Assembly: GCA_021234155.1 (NCBI GenBank) | Contig: JAJEKV010000004.1 | Span: forward strand, 1,045,987 to 1,109,986 | DNA length: 64,000 bases | Source of the DNA: Isoetes taiwanensis | Taxonomy: Eukaryota; Streptophyta; Lycopodiopsida; Isoetales; Isoetaceae | Reading direction: 5' to 3' | Shown here: piece after piece, positions 1-9,129 of the stretch | Layout of the letters: each line of letters starts with the position of its first letter | Numbering within the stretch: position 1 is the stretch's first letter | Position numbers and translations under genes: made by a program | Notes under the pieces: model-generated | Told to the model about the DNA's origin: nothing | Database searches by the model: none | Seen by the model: only the letters and a program-made list of their open reading frames with translations

Positions 1-2351
1 ACATAGTCCACAAAGAAAGTTACACCAGCAATTAATGTTTTTATTCCCGTAATCAATCCCAATGGTTGTACCCTCCTTTGATCCGCCATTCTAACCACAA
101 AATGCACTGGTGCAGGCTTAGGCAATTCTAATTTTTTCCATATAGATTCAGGCATGATGTTCACGCCAGACCCTCCATCTATTGTGCAATTCCTTATTAA
201 GGTTCCATTTATTTCAACATCTAGGCATGGGGAACTCATGTCGGCTATTATAGGCCATGCAGAATTTACAATTACCTCCCTATGACTCTTTAAAGCAGAC
301 ATTAATATCTTACGACAACTAGGGGCAATTTGTAGTAATTGTTTAAAGGTGAGTGAGGGTTGTTTATTTTCCATATCTTTTAAAATATCATAGGGTGACT
401 CATTTTTCAAATTCATAACTCTCTTATACTTTTTATGAACACCTTTATCCTTGCTTTTAGGTGGTTGTATCTCATTTATAATTTCTCTTACCGCTCTAGG
501 TTGAGGCAATTCTTCGATTTCTTCAAACATCTCTTGTGAATCCTTCATATCCACCTCGTCATCTGACAATTGTTCCTCAAACAAATTTCGCAACTCGTTA
601 TCATCATTATGAACTAAACTTTCATTATTAACCCCTTGTTGTTCTCTCTCATTACGCAATTCCCTTTCTCTCCTTCTCAAATTCCTTGCATTACGAGTTT
701 CTACAACATAAGCTGGAGAACTTGGCTCTCCAACGAATATGGCCCCACTATCAATGACAACCTCCTTACCCCTATTCTTAGGAGCAGGATTTTGTATTAC
801 TTTAAGCTTATGAGGGCAATTTTCTTGGGCGTGCAACCCTTGGGTTTGACAGATTCCACATATTGGTTGGTAACCTATTGGCTTCATGGGATTTGGACAT
901 TGAGGCGCAATGTGCCCCATTTCTTGACATCTATAACATTGAACAGGTCTTCTTCTAAACATTTGTGGTCTTGGACCCCCAGTATTGGTTTGAGGAGTTG
1001 TGTTATACACAGGAACCTGTTCCCTATAATCATACATTGGTTGAACTTGATATCCTTGATATTGGGGAGATACTAAGGCTTGAGTTTGAGGTCTTATCAT
1101 CCCAACTCCCATCCCTTGACGTAATTGAAAACATTGGTCTGTTCTATGATTTGTTTTCCCACAATTTCGACAAGGAGGCTTAAATTCAGCAGGCGTTGGA
1201 CATTCACTAGGAAGGTGACCATACCCTTTACATTTCACACACCACATATTTGTTCTTTCTTTAGAAATTTGTGGTTTAGACTCCAAGCCTTTTATCCAAT
1301 TTAATTGTAATTCAGTCATTTGCTTAGTTAAACTCTCAAGCAATTCATCTTTAACCTTTGCAAGTTTAACATCCACAAGTTGTTCAGGTTCTTTTATGGG
1401 TAAAGTTGGAATTGCATTATTTGCACCTACTTGTGTTTTACTATAATCAATTGTACCCATCATTGAAGGAAAAGTGCCAATAGGCATACCTGAAATGTTT
1501 GCAATTGGACTTGCCTCTATAGAAATATTTGGAACCATAGCTGGTGCAGCACCTCCCAAAACTGAAGGCATTGCCATCCCCGGATGATAATATCTTGCCA
1601 TGCCAATCTTTGCTTGTTCCCAACTTGAGGCATGCTTAATAGCAGCTTCTAAAGTGGTAGGAGTTTGGCCCTTTGTAAAAAAACCAAGGTCAGGTGGTAA
1701 TCCATTAATAAAGTACCTCACTTGATCTTCTGCAGAAGGTGGAGGCTCCTTTTTCGCAACCAATCTCCTGAATCTAATCACATAACTCTGCAAACTTTCT
1801 CCCGGTAAGAGCTTAATATAATTTAATTCATCACTTACTCTTTGTGCAAACCCCACTGGTCTAAATGCAGTTAAGAACCCTTTTTTCAAGTCATCCCATG
1901 TCAAGAAAGGAGTAACATTTTTAGTAGCCCTATACCATTCCACGGCACCATCTTGCAAGGTAGCTGGAAAGAGTCTTAGCCTCTCAGCATTCCCATCCTC
2001 CTGATTTGCCTCACTTATAGTTAAAAAGGCATGCACATGGGAGTCTGCATCAACACTCCCTAAGGCCGAAAATACAGGATATTTCATTTTTGAAGTCTTT
2101 TGTGCCATTGGAAGGAGTGTGTTAGTATTAGAAATTCCCAAGGTATTCTCTTCCTCACTACTATCCCCAGAACTTGAAGGAAGTGTGCTGCTACTACTAA
2201 ATCCCACCTCTACTAACAATCTTTCTTCTTCCAAAACTTGCTCAGCTAATTCCTTTTTTTTTCTCTCTCTAAGCTCTAGTCTAGCAATACGTTCGGTCTC
2301 TTGTCTAGCTATACTCTTCTTCCTCCTTTCTTCATCAAGACCCCAATTCAT
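1..2351 (-). CDS. Ty3/gypsy element A copy 1: Gag (plus start of protease), cut by window edge
   Basis: This is the 5' coding part of an LTR retrotransposon on the minus strand; pol would lie left of the window. The DNA from position 1 matches 9188 onward of copy 2 almost base for base. I place the start at the ATG at 2351 (MNWGLDEE), because two stops lie just upstream and the reading frame then runs into LEEERLLVEVGF. Copy 2 has lost this frame through a 1-nt insertion. The protein has a retrotransposon Gag core, four CCHC zinc knuckles and the beginning of an aspartic protease. Two small indels near 238 and 263 shift the frame for about nine residues and then restore it without a stop. I see no stop codon, but I did not check every codon. 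Confidence 0.85.
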   Translation of the reverse strand, partial: MNWGLDEERRKKSIARQETERIARLELRERKKKELAEQVLEEERLLVEVGFSSSSTLPSSSGDSSEEENTLGISNTNTLLPMAQKTSKMKYPVFSALGSVDADSHVHAFLTISEANQEDGNAERLRLFPATLQDGAVEWYRATKNVTPFLTWDDLKKGFLTAFRPVGFAQRVSDELNYIKLLPGESLQSYVIRFRRLVAKKEPPPSAEDQVRYFINGLPPDLGFFTKGQTPTTLEAAIKHASSWEQAKIGMARYYHPGMAMPSVLGGAAPAMVPNISIEASPIANISGMPIGTFPSMMGTIDYSKTQVGANNAIPTLPIKEPEQLVDVKLAKVKDELLESLTKQMTELQLNWIKGLESKPQISKERTNMWCVKCKGYGHLPSECPTPAEFKPPCRNCGKTNHRTDQCFQLRQGMGVGMIRPQTQALVSPQYQGYQVQPMYDYREQVPVYNTTPQTNTGGPRPQMFRRRPVQCYRCQEMGHIAPQCPNPMKPIGYQPICGICQTQGLHAQENCPHKLKVIQNPAPKNRGKEVVIDSGAIFVGEPSSPAYVVETRNARNLRRRERELRNEREQQGVNNESLVHNDDNELRNLFEEQLSDDEVDMKDSQEMFEEIEELPQPRAVREIINEIQPPKSKDKGVHKKYKRVMNLKNESPYDILKDMENKQPSLTFKQLLQIAPSCRKILMSALKSHREVIVNSAWPIIADMSSPCLDVEINGTLIRNCTIDGGSGVNIMPESIWKKLELPKPAPVHFVVRMADQRRVQPLGLITGIKTLIAGVTFFVDY

Positions 2352-2973
2352 TCATCAACAACGATTGCTCTAATTAATTTCTCGCAATGCCCCCCAAAAA
2401 ATATGTCGCGCAGACACGAAACCCAAGGTTCAAAGAACGATGTGTTGATGAAATGATAAGTAACAAGGGAAAATGAAGAGTTAGGTTGAGCCAGTGCGAG
2501 GAGGTTTTGACGATGAAGCAGTGTTGTTAAAAAACCCCGTTTTTAACCATAGAGTACTTCTTAAAAAACCCCTACGTTTTCTAAACGTTTGCAACCATCG
2601 GGGGTTATCAAAAAATGTAAAAAAAAAAAACCATTACTAATGCCTCGAATGACTTTCATTTAGATTTTCTAGTCTAGCAAACAAGATTTTGGAACTATGA
2701 GCGGCCGCATGCATGTAGAAACATGCGGAATGCATGTAGAACCAGGGTTTTGGTTTTTTGCTCAATGAAAGAAAGGTTTTTACTGCACCATGCAAACCAG
2801 GAAACAGTTCTTGCGCCAATCCAAAACCAGTCGACCAAGGTAACTTTTCCATTCTTCTTCTTTTACAACTAATTTTATTTCGATTCTTTTTTTTCTATAT
2901 TGCTTCTGAAGATCTTACTGCCATAAGTGATAAATAGAAGCAGGAAGTGAACCAAAACCGTTCCAAAGGTATA
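2352..2973 (-). other. Element A copy 1: 5' leader before gag
   Basis: This untranslated stretch upstream of gag is nearly identical to 11537-12132 of copy 2. Copy 1 has about 21 extra bases near 2709-2735, where a GCATGCATGTAGAA motif occurs twice instead of once. No convincing primer binding site was found, so the inner LTR edge cannot be placed. Confidence 0.6.
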
Positions 2974-5104
2974 GCTGCTTCAAATAATTCTTTTTTACCT
3001 ATATTCATTTCTCTTCTATCTACCTCTAGTATGATAATAAGCTAAACCTTTATGTTATTTGTTATATTATTAAGTTAACGTATTCTAAGATTTTAAAAAC
3101 CAAAAATAAAAAACTTAAAAAAAAACTTAAAAAACGTATGCTACCCGTATGGTATGCAAAGTATTTAACAACATTGCGATGAAGCAATGTTACGTATCCC
3201 TTGGACACGAAATTGACGACTCAATGCACTATGAAATGCAACAGGACGTCCTTGACAATTTCCCACACGTGCCCCTGCTTGTATTCTTTTTCTCTTGATA
3301 TTTATTGGTACAACATGTTTAGACTATGCCATTTAGCCATGCAAATGTAAATTATATTCTTTGCAATAATGGTTAATCACGTTCTCCAGTTAGATGCACT
3401 ACTGATGCTGGTGCCCCGCATAACACAATACCCCCTGGAAACAGTGTATGTGCATAGGTTCGTGCTCGTTTATTATTGAGGATAAGAATTTTACGTTTTT
3501 CCTGATCGATCATTTTAAATGATTTTATTAGCTTATCTTGATCCATTACTCCAACAACACCACAACGAGGCTCATAACTTCCGTTGTACCACTGAAGCCT
3601 AGCCGCACCGCTTTTCGTTTACTCCTTGCATCAATTATTATGTGAGTGCAAACTTGTAATATTTATTATCCTCGATTTGTTTTAGCATTGTTAACCTGGT
3701 CTTACCTAGAGTGCTATTTTATTTTATTTTTTTCCTTTTCTTTTATGTTTAATGGAATTGAAATGTTAAATTTTTATGTAGACTTATGAATTTGTTAGGT
3801 TAACATTACGTTGAAATTTAGTTTAGGGCAAAAACCTGTTCGAGAAGGCAGCGGCCAAGGCAAATCCGGCTCCCTCCTCTGCAATCGATCCGACTCCTCT
3901 CCATCTCTGCTATGGCATGGCCAAATCGGCCGATTTCCTCCTTCCTCAACTCGGTTTTGTTTCTATTTTCCTCTCAGGTTAAGCCTTCACCAAATGACGG
4001 TTTCTGCAGAATGAACAGCCAATTCTTTGGCTCTAATAATTAGTAGACTTGAGCTAGGTTCAGATTTCGGCTTCTTCAGGTCCTAACTATGGCATGATAA
4101 GGTTTCCAGAAGCAGGTAACCATTTTCTGAAAAAACACAGGCCGATTTGCTTTATAGCCGATTCTTGGGCAAATGTGGTAATGGCTGAAGTTACGGGTTG
4201 TTTTGCGGTCAGTATCTTCCAAGCATGGGCGGTTTTATGGCAAAGGACCAAGAAATCCGGACTTGGGCAAAGGGCTTCCAAGTTCTTTCCTTATCTATGA
4301 TATACTACAGATAAGAATTGTAGGTTCAGCAACTAGCATGACTGATTTCACTCAATAAAGTTTTGATTTATTTTCTTCATGACATTAGAAACAGAGCAGC
4401 ACATTTAACATGATTTTCTTTCTCTTTTTATCTCTGATTTCTTACTCATTCCATTTAGATTTGTTCTGACTTAAGACTCTTACTGATTCAAGACGGATAC
4501 AAGATAAGATCGCCCGGATTCACAAAGGATTTCCTTCAGGGTAAATCCCTTTGAATACTGCCAATACAATCAGACAGAATTTATTTGACTTAGATTTCAT
4601 CACCACACACACAAAAGGGTTATTCATTCACACAAACTAGCATCATCATCATAATCAATAAAAGAAGACATCATGCACAAGCAATGATGGACCAGAGTCA
4701 TACCAGATGCTCAAGCAAGCAGCAGAGAGCACACGAACAGGCACAAAAAAGGTAGTTTTTTCATTCACGTTGAATTTCTCTTATACAATTCCAATAAAAT
4801 CTGGGCCTTTAAAAAATACAATCTTTGCCCTCCATGTGGAAAACTTCCTTAAGCTCCAAGATTTTGACACCTAAGCGATCCTTGATCTTCCATCTCTTCC
4901 AATCACATCATTTGTGCTTTCTTTTACAATTTTTGCACCATTACAATAGTCTGAACCATGAAATATAGGGATCTTCTACCATACTCATAATAACAACATA
5001 ATTGCGCATTTTTCCCCATTTGCACACCAAGACACTATTAATCATGCCAAATATGCTCCAAGCTGCTTCAAAAACAAAAATTCGGCGCTACTTTCCACAT
5101 TACA
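2974..5104 (-). repeat. Probable LTR-containing DNA between element A copies
   Basis: In a minus-strand tandem arrangement this interval must hold the 5' LTR of copy 1 and the 3' LTR of copy 2, or one shared LTR. The right edge is proposed at 5104: the minus strand reads a G-rich polypurine tract (5112-5116), a few bases, then TGTAATGTGG. The left edge is unknown. No second copy of this DNA is visible in the window, which is why a single shared LTR is favoured. The 67-codon plus-strand frame at 3811-4014 has no recognisable similarity and I do not call it a gene. Confidence 0.35.
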
Positions 5105-5141
5105 TTATACTCCCCCATGAGTATTCAGCGTCCCGATGAAT
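5105..5141 (-). promoter_or_regulatory. Second polypurine tract with degenerate hairpin (element A)
   Basis: The minus strand reads ATTCATCG-GGA-CGCTGAAT, then a G5 tract at 5112-5116. This repeats the hairpin-plus-G-tract layout found directly after the integrase stop (5786-5818). It is the better candidate for the functional plus-strand primer because a TG-initiated LTR could follow it. Confidence 0.4.
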
Positions 5142-5209
5142 ATAAGAATAGAAGCCTATTTTGAACTTGCTGGGATGGAGAAAATGGCCAGCAATACGGG
5201 AAATGGAAA

Positions 5210-5704
5210 AACAATGGTAAAGAAAACAATGGTCATGGTTGGTAAGCCAACTAAAAATAGATGAACATGAAATGATAAAACAAAGGATGCTCCTGCAGCA
5301 AAAAAACGTCGTTAGTAGAACATATGGCTGCTAATATGGTGAAGCTGATTGCAGCACTTTATGGTTTGAATGATATGGATGAATGAAAGGCGTATGGTTT
5401 GACTAATTACGAAGAACAACCAGGTGAACCTGCCATGGAAACAAAAAATTAGTAAAAACGTTGCTGCCTGATGGTAAAGCTTACATGGCAGACTTTAATG
5501 GATTGATATGGAGTGGATGAGTGTAATGTGAAATGAATTGACAAAAATGGAGACAAGCAGGTGGACCTATCATGGAAACCATCAAAGTTAGTAACAAAAT
5601 GCTGCCTCGATGCGGGGTTGATTTGGCAGTCTTTATGGATTGAATGAGGTGTAAGAATGAAAAATGAGATGAATTTGAGTAATACGGAGAGCAAGCAGAT
5701 GAAT
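5210..5704. repeat. ~138-bp tandem repeat, about 3.6 copies
   Basis: Units align at the markers GCAGCACTTTATGG (5351), GCAGACTTTAATGG (5488) and GCAGTCTTTATGG (5626), giving a period of about 138 bp. A diverged partial unit precedes them and another follows. The array lies in the non-coding interval between element A integrase and its 3' LTR, a usual place for tandem repeats in large plant Ty3/gypsy elements. Confidence 0.7.
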
Positions 5705-5785
5705 AATAAGAAAAATCAAATTCTTTATTTTTTTTTTATTTTTTTTTTCACTTTTTTATAAATTTTTCCCTTATTATGCTATTAT

Positions 5786-5818
5786 CCCCCCTTAAATGTA
5801 TTCATCGCCCTCGATGAA
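5786..5818 (-). promoter_or_regulatory. Polypurine tract with perfect hairpin after integrase stop
   Basis: Immediately beyond the integrase TAA (5819-5821), bases 5801-5818 form a perfect 7-bp stem, TTCATCG/CGATGAA, with a 4-nt loop. On the minus strand it is followed by an AAGGGGGG tract (5786-5793). A G-rich tract here is typical of retrotransposon plus-strand priming sites. Confidence 0.5.
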
Positions 5819-6628
5819 TTACATTGCATCTGGAAGTTTCTTGAAAGTCCTTGGTGCATAATATGCTTTTAGACGTGCACCATTAATTCTAGTTGGAAGT
5901 TCATTCCCTTGCAAATCCTGTAACACCACAGATCCATTAGAAAAGACATTTTTTACAACATATGGTCCTGTCCATCTCATTCTCAACTTTCCTGGTTTTT
6001 TCCAATGCTTTGAATCATATAATAACACCAAGTCATTCTCTTTAAATTCTTTATTTTTATTATACTCATCATACCACTTCTTTCGTTGCTTTTGGAGTGC
6101 TTCTCTAGCCATATAAGCATGGAGGCGAACTTCATCAAGTTTTTCCAACTCGTGTAAACGTGCTTTAAGGCTACCATCTTCATCTAGCTTCTCCTGAATT
6201 GCTACTCTTAGAGATGGGATTTCCAATTCTATTGGCAAAATTGCTTCTTGGCCATACACTAACATAAAAGGAGTTGTTTTTGTGGCAACTTTGTAAGCTA
6301 TTCTATAGGCCCATAATGCATCTAACAATCTCTTATCCCAATCAGTCCTATTAGCATTACAGATCTTCGTCATTATATTACATAGAGTTTTATTGGTTCT
6401 TTCAACCTGGCCATTAGCTTGAGGATGGTATGGGGTGCTTTTTCTATGGGATATTTCAGATCGTTCAGTTAAGGCTGTAATTACTTCATTAACAAAGTGA
6501 GAACCCCTATCGCTCACTAACTCTAAAGGACAACCAAACCTAATGATAATATTCTCATATAGAAAGGTTGCAACAACAAAGAAGATTATCATGGCCAGAG
6601 GCTTTGGCTTCGGCCCATTTAGTGACAT
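5819..6628 (-). pseudogene. Element A copy 2: integrase core and C-terminal domain
   Basis: This is the second half of a Ty3/gypsy integrase. It carries the second catalytic Asp in FGCPLELVSDRGSHF and the catalytic Glu in NGQVERTNKTL. The conserved WAYRIAYK and FMLVYGQEAILP blocks follow. The C-terminal module reads LRMRWTGPYVV, the GPY/F motif of many Ty3/gypsy integrases, and no chromodomain follows. The first catalytic Asp lies in the neighbouring frame (6555-6938), so a frameshift near 6590 separates the two halves. The first few residues of this frame are out-of-frame readthrough. Functionally this was part of one Pol polyprotein. Confidence 0.9.
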
Positions 6629-6938
6629 AATCCGTGCAAACTAATATATATTCACAACGAGTTTGCCATGAAGGAGGATTAATGGGGCCTACAAAATCTA
6701 TGCCCCACTTCTCAAAAGGAATTATAGGAACTATTGGGTTCAATGGCATAGAATCTCTTCTAGTAGGTCGGCCTATCCGTTGGCAAGGGTCACAATGCTT
6801 CACATGGGCTTTTACATCAGAAAATATTGTGGGCCACCACCGAACTTTGCATTTAGCACTTTTTAGCGATTCACGTCGTGACAAAGTGACCTCCCATGAG
6901 AGAATCATGACAAGACTTAATAACTTTTTGCACCTCAT
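6555..6938 (-). pseudogene. Element A copy 2: integrase N-terminal part
   Basis: This frame contains the C-X2-C half of the integrase zinc-binding domain (HCDPCQRIGR), the block FEKWGIDFVGPI and the first catalytic Asp in LVCTDYVTKWAEA. After KAS the frame runs into unrelated residues, marking the frameshift that separates it from the rest of integrase. It is also out of frame with RNase H upstream, where the reverse transcriptase ORF stops after IFLQMHIPS. The two His residues of the zinc-binding domain are expected close to that upstream junction. Confidence 0.85.
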
Positions 6939-8650
6939 GAGGGAATATGCATCTGCAAGAATATATCATCCTTACCAATTCTATATAAGGTGCCTGCTAA
7001 TAAAGTGAAAGGCTTACACTTTTGAATCAGTCGCTTGCGCTCAATTGGTTTCATCTCCTCGGGAAATTCATTGGTAGAAAGAAATTCTGCCACATCTGAA
7101 TACCACTCTGGTACTGCACTAACTGCAAATAAATCAGCATCAAGCAAATCATCTTTAACCCTCTTATCCTTAGAATCTACTAGTAATCTGGATAAATGGT
7201 CAGCAGGTGCATGAGATCTTCCCAGTTTCACAACAATCCGAAACTGAAACTCTTGTAACATGATTAACCACCGAGTGATCCTTCCCGTTCTGCAAGGTTT
7301 CAAAATTAGATACTTTAATGCTTGATGGTCAACATAGAAAACAAATTCTTTACCAAGTAAGTAGTGACGAAACTTTATTATAGAATAGATCATGCCTAAC
7401 CCCTCCCGTTCAGTGGTTGAGTAGTTTCTTTCTGCATGAGATAACTGCCTACTTGCATAATAGATTGGGTGGTCCCAACCATCTTCTTGCATTTGGGACA
7501 AAATGCTTCCTATTGCATAAGCGGATGCATCTACGTGTACATGAAACTCATGATCCCATCTAGGAAACTTAAGAATAGGTGCAGTAAGCAACGCTTCTTT
7601 CAATATTGTAAAAGCCTTTTGACATTCAATAGACCAATTATATTCATTTTCCCTCTTAAGAAGTGATGTCAAAGGTAAGGCCTTATCTGCATAATGTCTA
7701 ATAAATCGGCGATGATAACCAACATGGCCTAAGAAGGCTTGCAATTGCTTCACATTAGTTGGTGGCACTAATTCAGATATGATTTTGGTTTTATCAGGAT
7801 CAATAGCAATTCCTTGGCCAGAAACAATTCTCCCTAGTAATCTACCATGAGTAACTCCAAATATACATTTCATCGGGTTTAGAGAGATACCAAAGTCACG
7901 ACACTTTTTAAAGCACAATCGTAATTTCTCTTTATGGTCCTGATACCTACTGAAAACACAAAAATCATCGAGAAACACCTCCATAAATTGCCTTATATAA
8001 TCCTTAAATGCGTTAGTGACCACTCTTTGGAATGTAGCGGGAGCATTACACAATCCAAAAGGCATAACCCTATACTTGTAACAACCCCATTCAGTGACAA
8101 ATGTTGTCTTGTCTTGGTCTTCGGGAGCAATGGTTACTTGATTATACCCACTAAAACCGTCAAGGAAAGAGTAATATTCATGCCCAGCAACTGAATCTAA
8201 CACGTTATCAGTAAATGGCACAGGAAATCCATCTTTAACTGTTACTGCATTCAATCGTCTATAGTCTACACACACTCTTAGTTTCTTATTCTTCTTTGGG
8301 ACTATAACAATTGGTGATAGCCATTCACTATTTTCAATAGGCTCTATAAAACCAGCTTCTAACAATTTGTCAATTTCTTCCTTAACTACACTTGAATAAT
8401 TTGGATTCATCCTATAAGGTTTTTGTCTAATCGCTCTTGCGTTAGGTTCCAAAACAATCTTATGTACACTCAAAGCTGGAGATATACCTCTAAGGTCACG
8501 ATAACTCCACGCAAATACATCTTGAAATTCTAAAAAGAGATCCATGTATTTTTGTCGCTCCTCATCCAAATTTTGGGCTCCAAGCTTGACCACTTTAGGT
8601 TCTTCTAGAGTCCCTAAATTTAAATCAACAATCTCAGGAGAAGTTAGCAT
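6935..8650 (-). CDS. Element A copy 2: reverse transcriptase and RNase H
   Basis: A 571-codon open frame with an intact-looking Ty3/gypsy reverse transcriptase. Visible motifs are LRVCVDYRRLN (about 124-134), FLDGFSGYNQ (162-171), VMPFGLCNAPATFQR (195-209) and the catalytic FLDDF (226-230). RNase H follows, with Asp374 in HVDAS, Glu near 413-415 in TEREGLG, Asp441 in YVDHQAL and ADHLSR near its end. The nearest upstream in-frame stop is about 8697, so pol is separated from the preceding frame (8713-9129) by a frameshift or recoding site. It would copy the element RNA into DNA. The frame ends just before integrase. Confidence 0.92.
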   Translation of the reverse strand: MLTSPEIVDLNLGTLEEPKVVKLGAQNLDEERQKYMDLFLEFQDVFAWSYRDLRGISPALSVHKIVLEPNARAIRQKPYRMNPNYSSVVKEEIDKLLEAGFIEPIENSEWLSPIVIVPKKNKKLRVCVDYRRLNAVTVKDGFPVPFTDNVLDSVAGHEYYSFLDGFSGYNQVTIAPEDQDKTTFVTEWGCYKYRVMPFGLCNAPATFQRVVTNAFKDYIRQFMEVFLDDFCVFSRYQDHKEKLRLCFKKCRDFGISLNPMKCIFGVTHGRLLGRIVSGQGIAIDPDKTKIISELVPPTNVKQLQAFLGHVGYHRRFIRHYADKALPLTSLLKRENEYNWSIECQKAFTILKEALLTAPILKFPRWDHEFHVHVDASAYAIGSILSQMQEDGWDHPIYYASRQLSHAERNYSTTEREGLGMIYSIIKFRHYLLGKEFVFYVDHQALKYLILKPCRTGRITRWLIMLQEFQFRIVVKLGRSHAPADHLSRLLVDSKDKRVKDDLLDADLFAVSAVPEWYSDVAEFLSTNEFPEEMKPIERKRLIQKCKPFTLLAGTLYRIGKDDIFLQMHIPS

Positions 8651-8712
8651 TGCTTGATCTACCCTAGGTGCGATGCGTCTGGGGAGTCTCCTTTAATTTG
8701 GATTCCCCTTCC

Positions 8713-9129
8713 TCATATTTGGAGATGTCGGGGATATTTCTCTTGTTCATCATCTTCTATTTCTTCTGAAATGGTTTCGTTAGTAACATCCACACTTATA
8801 GTATAAGCATTTACACAATTCATCCATTCTTCTAAAGCAATGCTCGAAGTGTCTTCCCTAATGTTTAAATGCTCATAACCCATTTCCTCAACATACACTT
8901 GATCAGCCTCAATTCCCTTATTATTTCCATCATAATCATCATCATCATCATCGTTATCATCGTTATCATCATCGTCATGAGGGATGTCTTCTATAGAGGA
9001 GCTAGTATCACTATCATTTCCATCCCTATCTCTAGATTGGATATGCACTCTAATTTTAATCTCATTGTTCCCATCCCCAATATGCAAGTAACCCGTAGAC
9101 CAATCATGTTTAGCTGAAGCTTGCATCAA
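8713..9129 (-). pseudogene. Element A copy 2: protease C-terminal end and acidic linker
   Basis: This is the same frame as gag-protease, continuing immediately after a single TAG stop at 9130-9132. It begins LMQASAKHDWSTGYLHIGDG, the usual continuation of plant Ty3/gypsy protease after LLLGRPW, so the TAG replaces the conserved Trp codon. The middle (about 50-70) is a run of Asp and Asn, followed by Glu-rich sequence up to a TGA before pol. The acidic run comes from a GAT/GAC-rich microsatellite-like stretch (8930-8975). Confidence 0.75.

Noticed and set aside
636-1183. Plus-strand ORFs of 146 and 72 codons (and equivalents at 9820-10367)
   Set aside because: They lie opposite gag of element A and repeat in both copies only because the DNA is duplicated.
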